A stretch of 64,000 nucleotides of DNA from Cupriavidus basilensis OR16 (GCF_000243095.1 NZ_AHJE01000003.1:1-64000); one strand, 5' to 3'; counted from the first letter of the stretch, positions 8,514 through 18,551 are shown. Notes: generated from the sequence alone by a model not told the origin. Made by a program: numbers and translations.

Positions 8514-10862
8514 ATGACCCGCCCCGAAATCCCCGGCCCCCGGGCCACCACCACCCGCCTGAGCCGCTTCGTCGCGCATTGTGCGGACCTGCTGATCCGG
8601 CGCCGCCGCCTGTTGCTGGTGCTATGCCTGGCGATGACCGTGGCGATGGCTTTGTCCGCCACGCGCCTGCGGCTCGATCCGGGCTTCAACAAGATGATCC
8701 CGCTGCAGCATCCCTATATGCAGGTGCTGGGCAAGTACGCCAGCAACTTCTCGGGCGCCAACACCGTTCTGGTCAGCCTGCGCTGGAAGGGCGACGGCGA
8801 TATCTACAACCAGGCCTTTATGGACAAGGTGCGCCGGGCCACCGACGAAGTCTTCTTCATCCCCGGCGTGGACCGCGCGCGCGTGTTCTCGCTGTTCACG
8901 CCGAACGTGCGCTACACCGAGGTGACCGAGGCGGGTTTCCGCGGCGACGTGGTGGTGCCGGGGCGGTTCTCCGGCTCGCCTGAGCAGCTCGACCAGGTGC
9001 GCCGCAATGTGGCGCGCTCCGGGCAGATCGGGCGCTTGGTCAGCAATGATCTCAAGTCTGCCCTGATCCGCGCCGAACTGCGCGAAGTGGACCCCGTCAC
9101 CGGCAAGGCGCTCGACTATGGCGAAGTGGCGCGCCAGCTGGAGAAGATCCGCGCTGGCTTTGCCGGTCCCGACGTCGAGGTCAATGTCATTGGCTTTGCC
9201 AAGCTGGTGGGCGACGTGGAGCAAGGTATCGCCGGCGTGATGGTGTTCTTCGCGCTGGCCTTCGCGGTGACGGCGCTGATGCTGTACGGCTACACGCGCT
9301 CGCTGCGCATCACCCTGCTGGCGCTGGCGGTGGCGCTGCTGACCAATGCCTGGAAGCAGGAGGTGGTGCTGGGCCACGACCCGGTCGAGAGCGCCCGCGC
9401 CGCCTTCTGCAAGCTCTTTATCCCGGGCACGGTGGCCTTGCTGACCAACGCGCTGGGCTTCATGGTGATCATGCGCATCGAGATCGAGATCGTGCGCGAA
9501 CTGGGCATTACCGCGTGCCTGGGCGTGTTGCTGATGATCGTGACCAACAAGGTGTTCCTGCCGCTGCTGCTGTCGTACACGCGCCTGGAGCCGGGCGTGG
9601 TGGTGGCTGCCCGCGCGCGTGCCGGGCGGCACGGCGCGTTCTGGGACCGGTTCGGCCGCTTTGCCCGCCCGGGGCCGGCGCTGGCGGTGTTCGGCGTGTC
9701 GCTGGCGCTGCTGGCGGTGGGCGCGCTGCAGTCGCGCGGGCTGAAAGTCGGCGACATCGGCAACGGTGCGCCCGAGTTGCGCGCCGACTCGCGCTACAAC
9801 CGCGACAGCGAGAAGATCGTCGGCCAGTACAACATCGGCGTGGACGCGCTCACGGTGGTGGTGGAGCCCAAGGGGTTCGACGACGCCTGCCTGCACTACC
9901 CGGTGATGAGCGCGGTGGAGCGCTTCGAGATGAACTTGCGCGGCGTGGCCGGGGTGCAATCGGTGGTGAGCGTGCCCTCGCTAGCCAAGGTGGTGATCGG
10001 GGCCTACAACGAAGGCAATCCGCGCTGGGAGGCACTGCCGCGCAATAGCGAGGGCCTGAGCCAGGGCGCCAAGGCCTTCGACCCGGACAACGGCATGAAC
10101 ACGTCGAACTGCCAGGCCATCCAGGTGCTGATCTACACCGCCAACCACGAAGGGGCCACCATCGCCCACATCGTGAAGGAAATCCAGCGCTTCATCGCCG
10201 CGGATCGCACGCCCAACGTGGCCTTCCGCCTTGGTGGCGGCAATATCGGCGTGATGGCGGCCACCAACGAGGCGGTGGAAGAGGCCGAGGTGACCATGCT
10301 GCTGGCGATCTTCGGCGCCATCACGCTGCTATGCCTGCTGACCTTCCGCTCCTGGCGCGCCGTGCTTTGCATCATCGTGCCGCTGACGCTGGTGTCCATC
10401 CTGTGCAATGCGCTGATGGCGCGGCTGGGGATCGGCCTGAAGGTCTCGACGCTGCCGGTGATCACGCTGGGCGTGGGCGTGGGCGTGGACTACGGCATCT
10501 ATCTCTATGAGCGCATGCAGCACCAACTGCGCGAGGAAGGCCAGGGCTTGCCGCAGGCTTTCGCCGAAGCCATGCGCCAGCGCGGCACCGCGGCCTTGTT
10601 CACGGCCATGACGATGTGCATCGGGGTAGGCACCTGGGCCTTCGCCGCGCTCAAGTTCCAGGCGGACATGGGCATCCTGCTGGCCTTCATGTTCATGGTC
10701 AACCTGTTCGGCGCGGTGTTCCTGCTGCCGGCGCTGGCCAGCTGGCTGGGCGTGGAGGAAGAGGAACGCGCGCGCGCCGGCAGGATGACCGCCGGCGCGC
10801 AGGCTCGCGCGGGCGACATCGCCGCGACCGGCGAGCGCGTGCTCAAGTCGGACGCGGCATGA
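8514..10862 (+). CDS. MMPL/RND-family transporter with a probable in-frame deletion
   Basis: This is a 782-residue inner-membrane protein of the MMPL (RND-like) family. TM1 is near residues 31-50, a large extracytoplasmic loop follows, and helices lie near 241-270, about 300-350, near 395 and 600-740. The start at ATG 8514 follows GAGAACACC. Family members carry a segment like GIDPMSILVPF...GVSHAVQ between the second and third helices of the first half. Here LALAVALL (residue about 275) runs directly into TNAWKQEV, so some 35-45 residues including membrane helices seem absent without a frame change. It is linked to DUF1302/DUF1329/YCF48 genes and probably moves a hydrophobic substrate; direction and cargo are unknown. 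Confidence 0.8.
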   Translation: MTRPEIPGPRATTTRLSRFVAHCADLLIRRRRLLLVLCLAMTVAMALSATRLRLDPGFNKMIPLQHPYMQVLGKYASNFSGANTVLVSLRWKGDGDIYNQAFMDKVRRATDEVFFIPGVDRARVFSLFTPNVRYTEVTEAGFRGDVVVPGRFSGSPEQLDQVRRNVARSGQIGRLVSNDLKSALIRAELREVDPVTGKALDYGEVARQLEKIRAGFAGPDVEVNVIGFAKLVGDVEQGIAGVMVFFALAFAVTALMLYGYTRSLRITLLALAVALLTNAWKQEVVLGHDPVESARAAFCKLFIPGTVALLTNALGFMVIMRIEIEIVRELGITACLGVLLMIVTNKVFLPLLLSYTRLEPGVVVAARARAGRHGAFWDRFGRFARPGPALAVFGVSLALLAVGALQSRGLKVGDIGNGAPELRADSRYNRDSEKIVGQYNIGVDALTVVVEPKGFDDACLHYPVMSAVERFEMNLRGVAGVQSVVSVPSLAKVVIGAYNEGNPRWEALPRNSEGLSQGAKAFDPDNGMNTSNCQAIQVLIYTANHEGATIAHIVKEIQRFIAADRTPNVAFRLGGGNIGVMAATNEAVEEAEVTMLLAIFGAITLLCLLTFRSWRAVLCIIVPLTLVSILCNALMARLGIGLKVSTLPVITLGVGVGVDYGIYLYERMQHQLREEGQGLPQAFAEAMRQRGTAALFTAMTMCIGVGTWAFAALKFQADMGILLAFMFMVNLFGAVFLLPALASWLGVEEEERARAGRMTAGAQARAGDIAATGERVLKSDAA

Positions 10863-10921
10863 GCGAGCGTGCTGCCCGCTGGCGCAGGCCTGAAGCGGCG
10901 CTTCGCGCGGCAGGCCGGTCC

Positions 10922-10942
10922 TAGTCCGAAGGGACGATGAAG
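10922..10942 (+). promoter_or_regulatory. Dyad promoter motif, copy A (kshA)
   Basis: The sequence TAGTCCGAAGGGACGATG contains a perfect GTCC-GAAG-GGAC inverted repeat. A -10-like TATCGT starts 38 bp after the motif start, and the kshA ATG lies 115 bp downstream. Five more copies in this window have the same geometry, so I read it as an activator site overlapping the -35 region. Confidence 0.7.
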
Positions 10943-11036
10943 TGCACGTGCCCGGTCCGTATCGTGGTGCATGGCCCAAGGTCCGGCGCCGGGGCGCCCG
11001 GGCGCGGCGGGCCACATAGAACTATCAGGAGAAGAC

Positions 11037-11980
11037 ATGTCCACACAAGGCTACAAGATTGAAAATATCAAGATCATCGACGGCTATTGCCCGCACATGG
11101 GCGCGGATCTCAGCACCGGCACCGTGCAGGGCGACATATCGCCTGCCCGTTCCATGGCTGGCAATGGGGCGGCGACGGTGGCTGCAAATCGATTCCCTAC
11201 TGCAAGCGCGTGCCGCCCAAGGCGCGCATCGGCAGCTGGACCACTTGCGAGCAGAACAAGCTGCTGTTCATCTGGCATGACCCGCAAGGCAACGCGCCGC
11301 CACCGGAAGTGGCCATCCCGCGCATCGAGGCGTGCTTTTCCGAAGCGTGGTCGGAGTGGGCGCTGGACAAGATGCTGATCCACACCAACTGCCGCGAGCT
11401 GGTCGACAATATCTCCGACATGGCGCACTTCGGCACCGTGCACGGTGCCCCGGTCGATTACTTCGCCAACCTGTTCGAGGGCCACAAGGGCACGCAGCTG
11501 ATAGTTGGCCGCAGCGCCAGGCTCTCCGGCGAAGACCAGCTGACCGCGCTCTCCACCTACTTCGGCCCCGCGTACCACATCACGGAAATGAGCGGGCGCA
11601 TGGGCGACCAGCCCATCCACTCCATCCTGCTCAACTGCCATGTGCCGGTGGATGCCAACAGCTTCGAGCTGCGCTACGGGGTGCTGGTCAAGCGCGTGCC
11701 GGGCCTGTCGGAAGAGCAGAACCGCGCCGTGGCGCAGGCGTACGTGGAGCAGGCGCGCGGCGCCTTCTACGAGGACGTGGCGATCTGGGACAGCAAGATC
11801 CGCATCGACAACCCGCTGCTGTGCGAGGGCGATGGGCCGATCTACCAGATGCGCGACTGGTACGGGCAGTTCTACACGGACAGTGAAAGCGTGCGGTCGG
11901 GCAGTGTGGCGCGGCGCGAGTTCGAGCTCAATATTGCCGGGATCGAACCGCCGGCGTTGCATCACGTGTTTGAGGGGTAG
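11037..11980 (+). pseudogene. kshA: KshA-like 3-ketosteroid 9-alpha-hydroxylase oxygenase, deleted and frameshifted
   Basis: This is a Rieske non-haem iron oxygenase of the KshA type. The Rieske ligands are split: CPHMG in the first frame and CPFHGW in the second. The catalytic domain has NCRELVDNISDMAHFGTVH (iron histidines), then YEDVAIWDSKIRIDNPLL with the likely aspartate, closely recalling KshA. Two lesions are visible. Near 11055 MSTQGYKIENI runs straight into KIIDGYCPH, so about 40 residues of the Rieske domain seem deleted in frame. Near 11134 one C is lost ('gacatatc' for 'gaccatatc'). KshA hydroxylates C9 of 3-ketosteroids, opening ring B with KstD. No KshB reductase gene is in the window. 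Confidence 0.8.
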
Positions 11981-11984
11981 GCGT

Positions 11985-12018
11985 GCAGGCTGCGGCGGGC
12001 TGGCCAGCCGCAGCCTGC
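11985..12018 (+). terminator. Hairpin downstream of kshA
   Basis: GCAGGCTGCGGC and GCCGCAGCCTGC form a perfect 12-bp stem with a 10-nt loop, beginning 5 bp after the kshA stop. No U-tract follows, so it may be a weak terminator or a 3'-end stabiliser. Confidence 0.5.
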
Positions 12019-12072
12019 CGCATCTGGCCGGCGCTGCTTTACGGCAAAGCGTCTCGCCGGTTCCGGGAGCCG

Positions 12073-12468
12073 TTACCAGATCGTCTTGACGTGCGGGTAG
12101 GCGCGGATCTTCTCGTCCTTCGTCACCAGCGGCACGGAGAACTTGCGCGCGGTGGCCACGATCATGCGGTCGGCCGGATCCTTGTGGAATACGCCCGGAA
12201 GTTCTACTGACTTGATGGCGATCTCGGTATCCACGGGTACTACGCGCACCGCTTCAAGCTGCCCCACGGTGGCGAACCAGCTCGTCGCATCCATCGAAAG
12301 CACAAGGCGCTCGCGCGCCACCAGCGCTGCGATTTCCCATGCGGAAATCGATGAGACCAGTATCTGGCCGCCGTCCAGTTCCTTCTCAATGCTCGCCTTG
12401 GCCTTCCTGCTCAGCAGCGGATCGCCGCTCACCCACCAGACGAGCGTGTGCGTGTCCAGGACGATCAC
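12073..12468 (-). CDS. vapC: VapC-type PIN-domain toxin
   Basis: This 131-residue PIN-domain ribonuclease has the acidic metal-binding residues in place: LDTH at the N-terminus (Asp5), WEIA (Glu near 45), KDPADR (Asp near 97) and TKDEKI (Asp near 117). The GTG start at 12466-12468 overlaps the antitoxin stop (GTGA), so translation is coupled. VapC enzymes cut RNA, often tRNA, when free of antitoxin. The toxin looks intact while its antitoxin frame is interrupted, which is unexpected and discussed under findings. Confidence 0.88.
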   Translation of the reverse strand: MIVLDTHTLVWWVSGDPLLSRKAKASIEKELDGGQILVSSISAWEIAALVARERLVLSMDATSWFATVGQLEAVRVVPVDTEIAIKSVELPGVFHKDPADRMIVATARKFSVPLVTKDEKIRAYPHVKTIW

Positions 12469-12716
12469 TGTGCCGCCTCCCAGTCATCCGCGTCCACCGG
12501 CTCGGTCGGTGCGTCGTAGCGCACCACGGAATCGCGCAGGATTTCCAGCGGGCTACGCGAGCTGCTCCGATACGGACGGACCTCGAGGACCGGCTTGCCG
12601 TGGTTGGTCACCACCAGAGGTTCGCCCGAGTCCTCAACCTGGCGGAAGTACTCCAGCGCGTGTGCCTCCTATCCCCTGTGTGCCTTGAAGTCCGATTTTG
12701 AGACTTGCCTCTCCAT
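12465..12716 (-). pseudogene. vapB: Phd/YefM-type antitoxin with in-frame stop
   Basis: This ORF is read on the minus strand. It starts MERQVSKSDFKAH, then has RG-stop-EAH, and continues ALEYFRQVEDSGEPLVVTNHGKPVLEV to the stop at 12465-12467. The family sequence runs FKA(H/R)ALEYFRQVE without interruption. The extra 18 bp (about 12667-12684) lie between two GGCACAC direct repeats and carry a TAG codon. The insert also creates AGGAGG eight bases before an in-frame CTG, so translation could restart there and lose the first 20 residues. Read literally, full-length antitoxin is not made. Confidence 0.75.
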
Positions 12717-12863
12717 ATCTGCTCCTGGTCATATGTCTATGGTCATATATTCTAAATGAAGATGGCCGGGAGGCTTGGCTATTCTTTGACGGCAGGTGAT
12801 GAAACAGGCATCTGCCCTGGTCACGGTAGGCGGCCAGGGCAAATATGGGGTTGCCGCGTCCCG

Positions 12864-13886
12864 TCAAGCCATCAACCCACGCTCCCGCGCCAGCGTCATG
12901 GCGGTGTCCTCGATCATGTCTTCCTGCCCACCCACCAGGCGCTGGCGCCCCAGCTCAACCAGGATCTCGCGCGCCGGAATGCCGTACTTGGCCTGGGCGC
13001 GCTTGGCGAACAAGAGGAACGACGAATACACGCCGGCGTAGCCCAGCGTGAGTGCATCGCGGTCGATGCGGATCGGCTGGTCCATGATGGGCACCACCAG
13101 GTCTTCGGCCACGTCGGCAATGCGGAACACATCCACGCCGGTCTCGATGCCCATGCGCTCGCAGACCGCCACGAAGACTTCCATCGGCGTGTTGCCGGCG
13201 CCGGCGCCCAGCCCGGCGGCTGCCGCGTCGATGCGGGTGGCGCCGCAGGCCACGGCCGCCAGCGAGTTGGCGATCCCCATGGCGAGGTTGTGGTGGCCGT
13301 GGAAACCCAGTTCGGTGTCCGGCTTGAGCGCCTGGCGCACGGCCGTCAGCTTGGCGGTGACGTCGTGCGGCAGCATATGCCCCGCGGAATCGGTGATGTA
13401 GAGGCAGTTGGCGCCATAGGACTCCATCAGCAGTGCCTGTTCCACCAGCTTCGCCACCGGCGCCATGTGCGCCATCATCAGGAAGCCCACGGTGTCCATG
13501 CCGAGCTTGCGTGCCATGCCGATATGCTGCTCGGAGACATCGGCCTCGGTGCAGTGGGTGGCTACGCGGATGGTGTGCACGCCCAGTTCATGCGCCATGC
13601 GCAGGTGGTCGATGGTGCCGATGCCGGGCAGCAGCAGGGCGGAGACCTTGGCCTGCTTGAGTTCGCCCAGCACGGCTTGCAGGTATTCCTCGTCGCTATG
13701 CGCGGGAAAGCCGTAGTTGACCGAGGCGCCGCCCAGGCCGTCGCCATGGGTCACTTCGATCAGCGGCACGCCGGCGTCGTCCAGGCCGCGGGCGATCGTC
13801 TTCATCTGGTCGAGCGAGATCTGGTGGCGCTTCGGGTGCATGCCGTCGCGCAGGGTCATGTCGTGCACGGTAATGCGTTGGCTCAT
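12864..13886 (-). CDS. tesG: 4-hydroxy-2-oxovalerate/oxohexanoate aldolase
   Basis: This 340-residue DmpG/BphI/HsaF-family class II aldolase has the N-terminal [12 protein letters not shown] with catalytic Arg-Asp, the metal-site [11 protein letters not shown] histidines and the C-terminal communication domain. It splits 4-hydroxy-2-oxoacids to pyruvate plus an aldehyde and channels the aldehyde to the acylating dehydrogenase encoded just upstream. The start at 13886 is favoured by AGGAGCCCGAC before it. Order on the minus strand is hydratase, dehydrogenase, aldolase, 10 bp apart here. The steroid assignment (TesG/HsaF rather than BphI) rests on neighbours. Intact. Confidence 0.88.
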   Translation of the reverse strand: MSQRITVHDMTLRDGMHPKRHQISLDQMKTIARGLDDAGVPLIEVTHGDGLGGASVNYGFPAHSDEEYLQAVLGELKQAKVSALLLPGIGTIDHLRMAHELGVHTIRVATHCTEADVSEQHIGMARKLGMDTVGFLMMAHMAPVAKLVEQALLMESYGANCLYITDSAGHMLPHDVTAKLTAVRQALKPDTELGFHGHHNLAMGIANSLAAVACGATRIDAAAAGLGAGAGNTPMEVFVAVCERMGIETGVDVFRIADVAEDLVVPIMDQPIRIDRDALTLGYAGVYSSFLLFAKRAQAKYGIPAREILVELGRQRLVGGQEDMIEDTAMTLARERGLMA

Positions 13887-13896
13887 GTCGGGCTCC

Positions 13897-14808
13897 TTAT
13901 GCGGTAGTGGCCACGGCGGGCAGCGCGCCGCGCAACATGGCGGCGCCAATGCGCTCGGCGGTGCGGGCGGCGGCGGCGGTCATGATGTCGAGATTGCCGG
14001 CGTACTTGGGCAGGTAGTCGCCCAGGCCCTCGACTTCCATGAAGATGGAGACGCGCTTGCCATCGAAGACAGGGCCGTTCTTGAGCGTGTAGCCGGGCAC
14101 GTACTGCCGCACCTCGGCAATCATGTCGTGGACCGACGCCGTGATGGCGTCCACGTCTGGTTCGTCCTCGGTCAGGCAGTGGATGGTGTCGCGCATGATG
14201 AGCGGGGGCTCGGCCGGGTTGATGACGATGATGGCCTTGCCCTGCCGCGCGCCGCCCACTTGTTCGATGGCGCCGGCGGTGGTGCGGGTGAACTCGTCGA
14301 TGTTCCGGCGCGTGCCAGGCCCGACCGAGCGCGAGGAAACGGTGGCGACGATCTCGCCATAGGCCACCGCCTGCACGCGCGACACGGCGTACACCATGGG
14401 AATGGTCGCCTGGCCGCCGCAGGTGACCATATTGACGTTCATGGCATTGCTGCCGAGATGTGCATCCAGGTTGACCGGCGGCACGCAGAAGGGGCCAATG
14501 GCCGCCGGCGTCAGGTCGATCACGCGCACGCCGCGCGCGGTGAGCTGGTCGGAGTGCTGGCGGTGCACGTAGGCCGAGGTCGCATCGAAGGCGATGCGGA
14601 TGTCGTCCGCGGCCAGGTGCGGCAGCAGGCCATCGAGGCCCTGGTCGGTCGTCTTCAGGCCCAGATCGCGGGCCCGGGCGAGGCCGTCGGAGGCCGGGTC
14701 GACGCCGACCATCCACACCGGTTCCAGAATGGTGCTGCGGCGCAGCTTGTAGAGCAGATCGGTGCCGATATTGCCGGGACCGATCAGGGCACACTTGATT
14801 TTTGCCAT
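13897..14808 (-). CDS. tesF: Acetaldehyde/propionaldehyde dehydrogenase (acylating)
   Basis: This 303-residue DmpF/BphJ/HsaG-family enzyme oxidises the aldehyde released by the aldolase to acyl-CoA using NAD and CoA. The NAD fold starts at GPGNIGTDL (residues 9-17). The catalytic cysteine is in [13 protein letters not shown] (about Cys127). A ribosome binding site (GGAAGCCCC) precedes ATG 14808. It is spaced 37 bp after the hydratase and 10 bp before the aldolase, as in classical meta-cleavage operons. Intact. Confidence 0.9.
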   Translation of the reverse strand: MAKIKCALIGPGNIGTDLLYKLRRSTILEPVWMVGVDPASDGLARARDLGLKTTDQGLDGLLPHLAADDIRIAFDATSAYVHRQHSDQLTARGVRVIDLTPAAIGPFCVPPVNLDAHLGSNAMNVNMVTCGGQATIPMVYAVSRVQAVAYGEIVATVSSRSVGPGTRRNIDEFTRTTAGAIEQVGGARQGKAIIVINPAEPPLIMRDTIHCLTEDEPDVDAITASVHDMIAEVRQYVPGYTLKNGPVFDGKRVSIFMEVEGLGDYLPKYAGNLDIMTAAAARTAERIGAAMLRGALPAVATTA

Positions 14809-14845
14809 GGGGCTTCCTTGCTTGGAGCGGGCAGGGTGGGAGAGG

Positions 14846-15628
14846 TCAGGTAAAGCGGGTGCTGCAACTGCCGATGCCGTCGATGCGCAGGTGCAGGCGG
14901 TCTCCGGCAACGACCGGAATCAGGGCCGCGAGCGAGCCGGACAGGATGGCCTCGCCGGCGAGCAGGCTGATGCCGAGCTCGCCCAGCGTATTGGCCAGCC
15001 AGGCCACCGCTTCGGCGGGATGGCCGAGGGCGGCGCTGCCTAGCCCGGTGGCGACTACGGCGCCGTTCTTTTCCAGCGTCATGGCACAGGCGGCAAGGTC
15101 GAGGCCGTCTAGGCGCACGCGCTCCTCGCCCAGCACGTAGGCGCCACAGGAGGCGTTGTCGGCCACGGTGTCCTCGATGCGGATGCGCCAGTCGAGGATG
15201 CGCGAATCGACGATCTCGAAGCAGGCGCAAACCGCTTCGGTGGCGGCCAGTACGTCGGCGCGGGTCACGCCGGGGCCGCGCAGGTCGCGCTGGAGGAAGA
15301 AGGCGATCTCGCCTTCGGCGCGCGGCTGGATCAGCGTGGCGGCGGGGATGGCGTGGCCGTCGGGATAATGCATGCTGGCCAGCAGCATGCCGAAATCGGG
15401 CTGGTGCACGTCCAGCATCTGCTGCACCGGCAGGCTGGTGACGCCAATCTTCTTGCCGGTGATGCGGTCGCCCTGCGCCAGCCGGTGCGCGACGAATTGC
15501 TGCTGGATGCGGTAGGCGTCGCGCACCGTGATCGGGTGGCCGCGTCCGCTCAGGGGTGCGACCGGCACGCGCGCGCTCAGCGCCTGGTGGAGTTCCTCGC
15601 CTAGCGAGGCGATCAGGTCAGGTTTCAT
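14846..15628 (-). CDS. tesE: 2-hydroxypenta/hexa-2,4-dienoate hydratase
   Basis: This 260-residue MhpD/BphH/HsaE-type hydratase has the typical [26 protein letters not shown]-terminus, metal ligands in EGEIAFFL and the region [13 protein letters not shown]. It converts the dienoate from the meta-cleavage hydrolase into the aldolase substrate. ATG 15628 is chosen because the family begins here, although the upstream DUF1329 frame runs into it without a stop because of a lesion near 15757. First of three contiguous meta-pathway genes on the minus strand. Confidence 0.87.
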   Translation of the reverse strand: MKPDLIASLGEELHQALSARVPVAPLSGRGHPITVRDAYRIQQQFVAHRLAQGDRITGKKIGVTSLPVQQMLDVHQPDFGMLLASMHYPDGHAIPAATLIQPRAEGEIAFFLQRDLRGPGVTRADVLAATEAVCACFEIVDSRILDWRIRIEDTVADNASCGAYVLGEERVRLDGLDLAACAMTLEKNGAVVATGLGSAALGHPAEAVAWLANTLGELGISLLAGEAILSGSLAALIPVVAGDRLHLRIDGIGSCSTRFT

Positions 15629-15713
15629 GGCTGGAAGGGACTTGAGGCCCGCGGCGGACCGATGCCGTCGGCATGGGTCCGCGCGAGCCTGCGGTGGGGC
15701 CGAGGGGCCGGTA

Positions 15714-17032
15714 TCAGGTGCCCGAGCCGCGCGCGGCGTCCGGCGAGAAGTAGGACCAAAGTAGGCGCCCGACACCAGGTCGTGATAGAAGGCCGTGGTC
15801 GTGTAGAAGCGCTGGGCATCATAGGCGTACACGGAGCCGGCCAGGTTGACGCGCCACAGCTGTCCGCGAGCGTCATAGTTCTCGGCGATCACGGCGTTCC
15901 AGCTGTCCTCGTCGATGTACAGCACCCGCTTGGCGTACTGGTGGCGGAAGCCCTCCTTGAGCGAGGCCTCCAGCACCCACACGCGATGCAGCTCGTAGCG
16001 CATGAGCTCCGGGTTGGCGTGGCCCTTGCCGAGGATGTCCTGGTACTTCACCGCGGCGCTCATCAGCTTGTAGTTGTTGTAGGGCACATAGATTTCCTTC
16101 TTGCCCACCACCTTCCAGTTGTAGCGCTCGCCGGAGCCATTGAAGAGCCGGTCGTCGTCGACGGTACGGAAGCCGCCCGGGCCGGAGGGCTGGTCAAAGC
16201 CGTACTCCGGCGTTTGCCGCACGCGCCGCGTGCCGGGGTTGTATTGCCAGGTGCGGCGGGTGTTGGCGCCTTCCTGGTCCCACAGCTCATAGCCCACCAG
16301 CAGCGTGCCGCGATCGCGCAGCGGCAGGTCGGTAGCCTGGCGGAAGAAGGTCTTGCTGTTGAGTTCGCTCTTCGCGTCGAAGGTGGCCGCGTTGCGGGGC
16401 GAGAAGATGTTGTAGCGCACGCGGCCCCAGGCGATATTGCCGTCCGGGTACACCACCGCCTGGCCGTAGGTGGCCGATTCCGTGCCGATGGCGGCGGCGA
16501 AGCGCAGGTCCCACATCAGCTCCAGGCCATTCTTGGGGATCGGGTAGGGCGCTTGCGGCGGCGCGCTCTTCAGGCCGTTGCCGTCCGCCGTCATGCTGAC
16601 CTCGGGTGCGAGCAGGCGGATGTTCTTGTAAGCCGCGTCCTCGTAGCGGAAATCCCGGTGGCTTGGGTAGACCGGCATCTTGAAGGTGTCGGGGTACTTC
16701 TTGAACAGAGCCTTCGTGCCTTCGGTCAGGTGGTCGGCGTATTGCGCCAGGTTCTGCGCGGTGATGACGGCGAGCGGTTTCTCCGCGGCATAGGGGTCCG
16801 GATAGCGCTCGCCCCGCTTCCACTGCACACCCGCTGGCACGCCGAGCCACTTCCCGCTCCAGGCTGGGATCTGGCCGTCCTTGCTGCCGGGCCGCTCGGC
16901 ACCCATGGGCGTGAGCTTGTCATCGAGCTGCTTGAGCTCGTCCGGTGTGACCTTGGCGTGGGCGCCGACGGCCAGCATCATGCTGGCCGCCAGCAGCGTG
17001 CCGCGGATCGTTCTCTTCGTGTGCTGTTGCAT
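15714..17032 (-). pseudogene. DUF1329 outer-membrane-associated protein, 3' deletion with frameshift
   Basis: It starts at ATG 17032 after CCCAGGAGC. A signal peptide (TIRGTLLAASMMLAVGAHA) is followed by the DUF1329 body (LTPMGAERPGSKDGQIPAWSGKW, YHDLVSGAYF). DUF1329 proteins have a LolA/LolB-like fold by family knowledge and accompany DUF1302 and MMPL genes in degradation clusters, where they are thought to help hydrophobic substrates cross the envelope. After GAYF the frame becomes implausible (PTSRRTPRAARAP). The native ending YFSPDAARGSGT-stop lies in another frame and stops at 15714-15716. About 20 residues look deleted near 15757. As sequenced, the frame runs into the hydratase gene. 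Confidence 0.78.
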
Positions 17033-17069
17033 GGGTGTGCTCCTGGGAATGAAGCCGGCCCTCGCGGGC

Positions 17070-18551
17070 ACTGAGTTCGAGGTTGTTGAGGTACTTGAAG
17101 GTCACGCCCACGCTGGCGCGGCGGTCACCGAAACCGGTTAGGGAGCCGAAGGCGCCGGCGACGGCCGACCTGCCGCTGAGGGCCTGGGAATAGGTGAGGG
17201 GCACCGTCATGTCCCAGCCGTCGAAGACATTGTTGTAGGTCAGCGACCAGCCCAGCTGCAGCGCCGCCGAGTTGGTGGTGTTGGTCAGCGTGCTGAAGCC
17301 GTTGACCGGGGTCACGTCGACCACGTGCTGGTAGGCGATTTCGCCGAGCAAGCTCTGCGAGTTGGCCAGGAAGCTCGGTCCGATGGCGTAGATTGCCGAG
17401 ACCTGCCCCTGCAGCACCTTGCCGCGGGTGGCGGTGGGCGACCCGGCCACGTTCACCAGGACCGGCACACCGTCCTTGTAGCTGACTTCGCCGGCGATAT
17501 TGGCGCCGAGCATCTGGGTGGAGAAGCTCGCGCCGGTCAGGTTGATGTCGCCGAAGAACTTCTGCTGGTATTGCAGTGTCGGGAACAGCGAGGTCACCAC
17601 GCTCGGGTTCTTGTCGTGGTAGTGCAGCTGGTACAGGCCGAGTTCGGTGTCGCCGAATACGCGAAAGCGCGTGCCCAGGCCCCACTGGCCGGAGTTGGAC
17701 GGGTTGATATCCGGCCCGCGCGGGATCTGGAAGCCGCCCGGGCCGATGATGTACTGCGCACCGGGGCCGACGATATCGCTGGTGCTGAAGTAGCTGCCGG
17801 GCGCGCTCAGCTGGTTGGACTTGTAGGTGAACTGGTAGTAGCCGAGCAGGCTGATGTCGGGATTGACCTGCCATTGCAGCGCTAGCTGGGGTACCGGCAG
17901 CAGGATGTCCTTGACCTCGGCGCCCGGCACGAAGGACTTGGTGGCGTCCGCGGGGCCTTGGGCGCCGGCGATATTGGGAAAGAACAGGCTCTCGCCCCAT
18001 GCCACCACCTGGTTGCCGACCTTGACGTTCAGGCGCGTGCTGTCGATGCCGAAGGTGCCGTAGGCGTAGGCGTCCAGCAGTTGCGCGCGCTGGCCGTGGT
18101 AGTAGCGCGCCGAATCGGTGAACTCGTTGAAGGCGCCGCTGTGGTTGACGGTGGAGGGCGCATCGTTGGCGTTCGACGTGCGGTAGGCGCGGTCGTAGAA
18201 GGCGCTGCCGCGCACGAACACGCCAAACTCTCCGCGCTGGAGATTGGCTTCGCCAAGCAGGGTGGCACGGTTGGCGATCATGTCGCCGCGCTTGAAGTTA
18301 CGGTCGCCATCGTCGCCATTGACGTTGGACGGCGACAGCAGCGCGCCGCTCTGCGCGCCGGTGCGGACCGCGGCGCCGTAGGTGGCGGTAAAGGAGTAGT
18401 TCAGCGTCGTATCGTTGCCGAGATCGATGGTGTTGCCGGCCCAGGCGGACGGCGTGATCGCCGCGGCGATGGCCGAAACGATGGCGGCTGGCCGTAGCCT
18501 GCGTGCGCGATGCGATGAAGCCTGCGGTGAACCCGTCTGTGATGCTTGCAT
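17070..18551 (-). pseudogene. DUF1302 outer-membrane protein, C-terminus lost
   Basis: This porin-like DUF1302 protein has a signal peptide ending ITPSAWA, then many amphipathic beta strands (YSFTATYGAAVR, WGESLFFPNIAGAQG, LGYYQFTYKSNQL). The last native piece is FKYLNNLELS at about 17070-17100. Members normally end with further strands and an aromatic final residue. Here the frame enters the DUF1329 leader in a wrong frame and stops at 16920. So about 30 terminal residues and the intergenic region seem deleted, which should block barrel assembly. It heads the leftward operon and has motif copy E about 100 bp upstream. A role in uptake of sterol-like compounds is inferred. Confidence 0.78.

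Noticed and set aside
14846..17071. A natural DUF1329-hydratase fusion enzyme
   Set aside because: The native DUF1329 stop is still present in another frame and the hydratase has its own start, so the fusion follows from a lesion.
15662..17074. Plus-strand open frame of 470 codons opposite DUF1329
   Set aside because: It has Ala/Arg/Gly/His-rich antisense composition, no domain and no ribosome binding site; it mirrors the DUF1329 gene.
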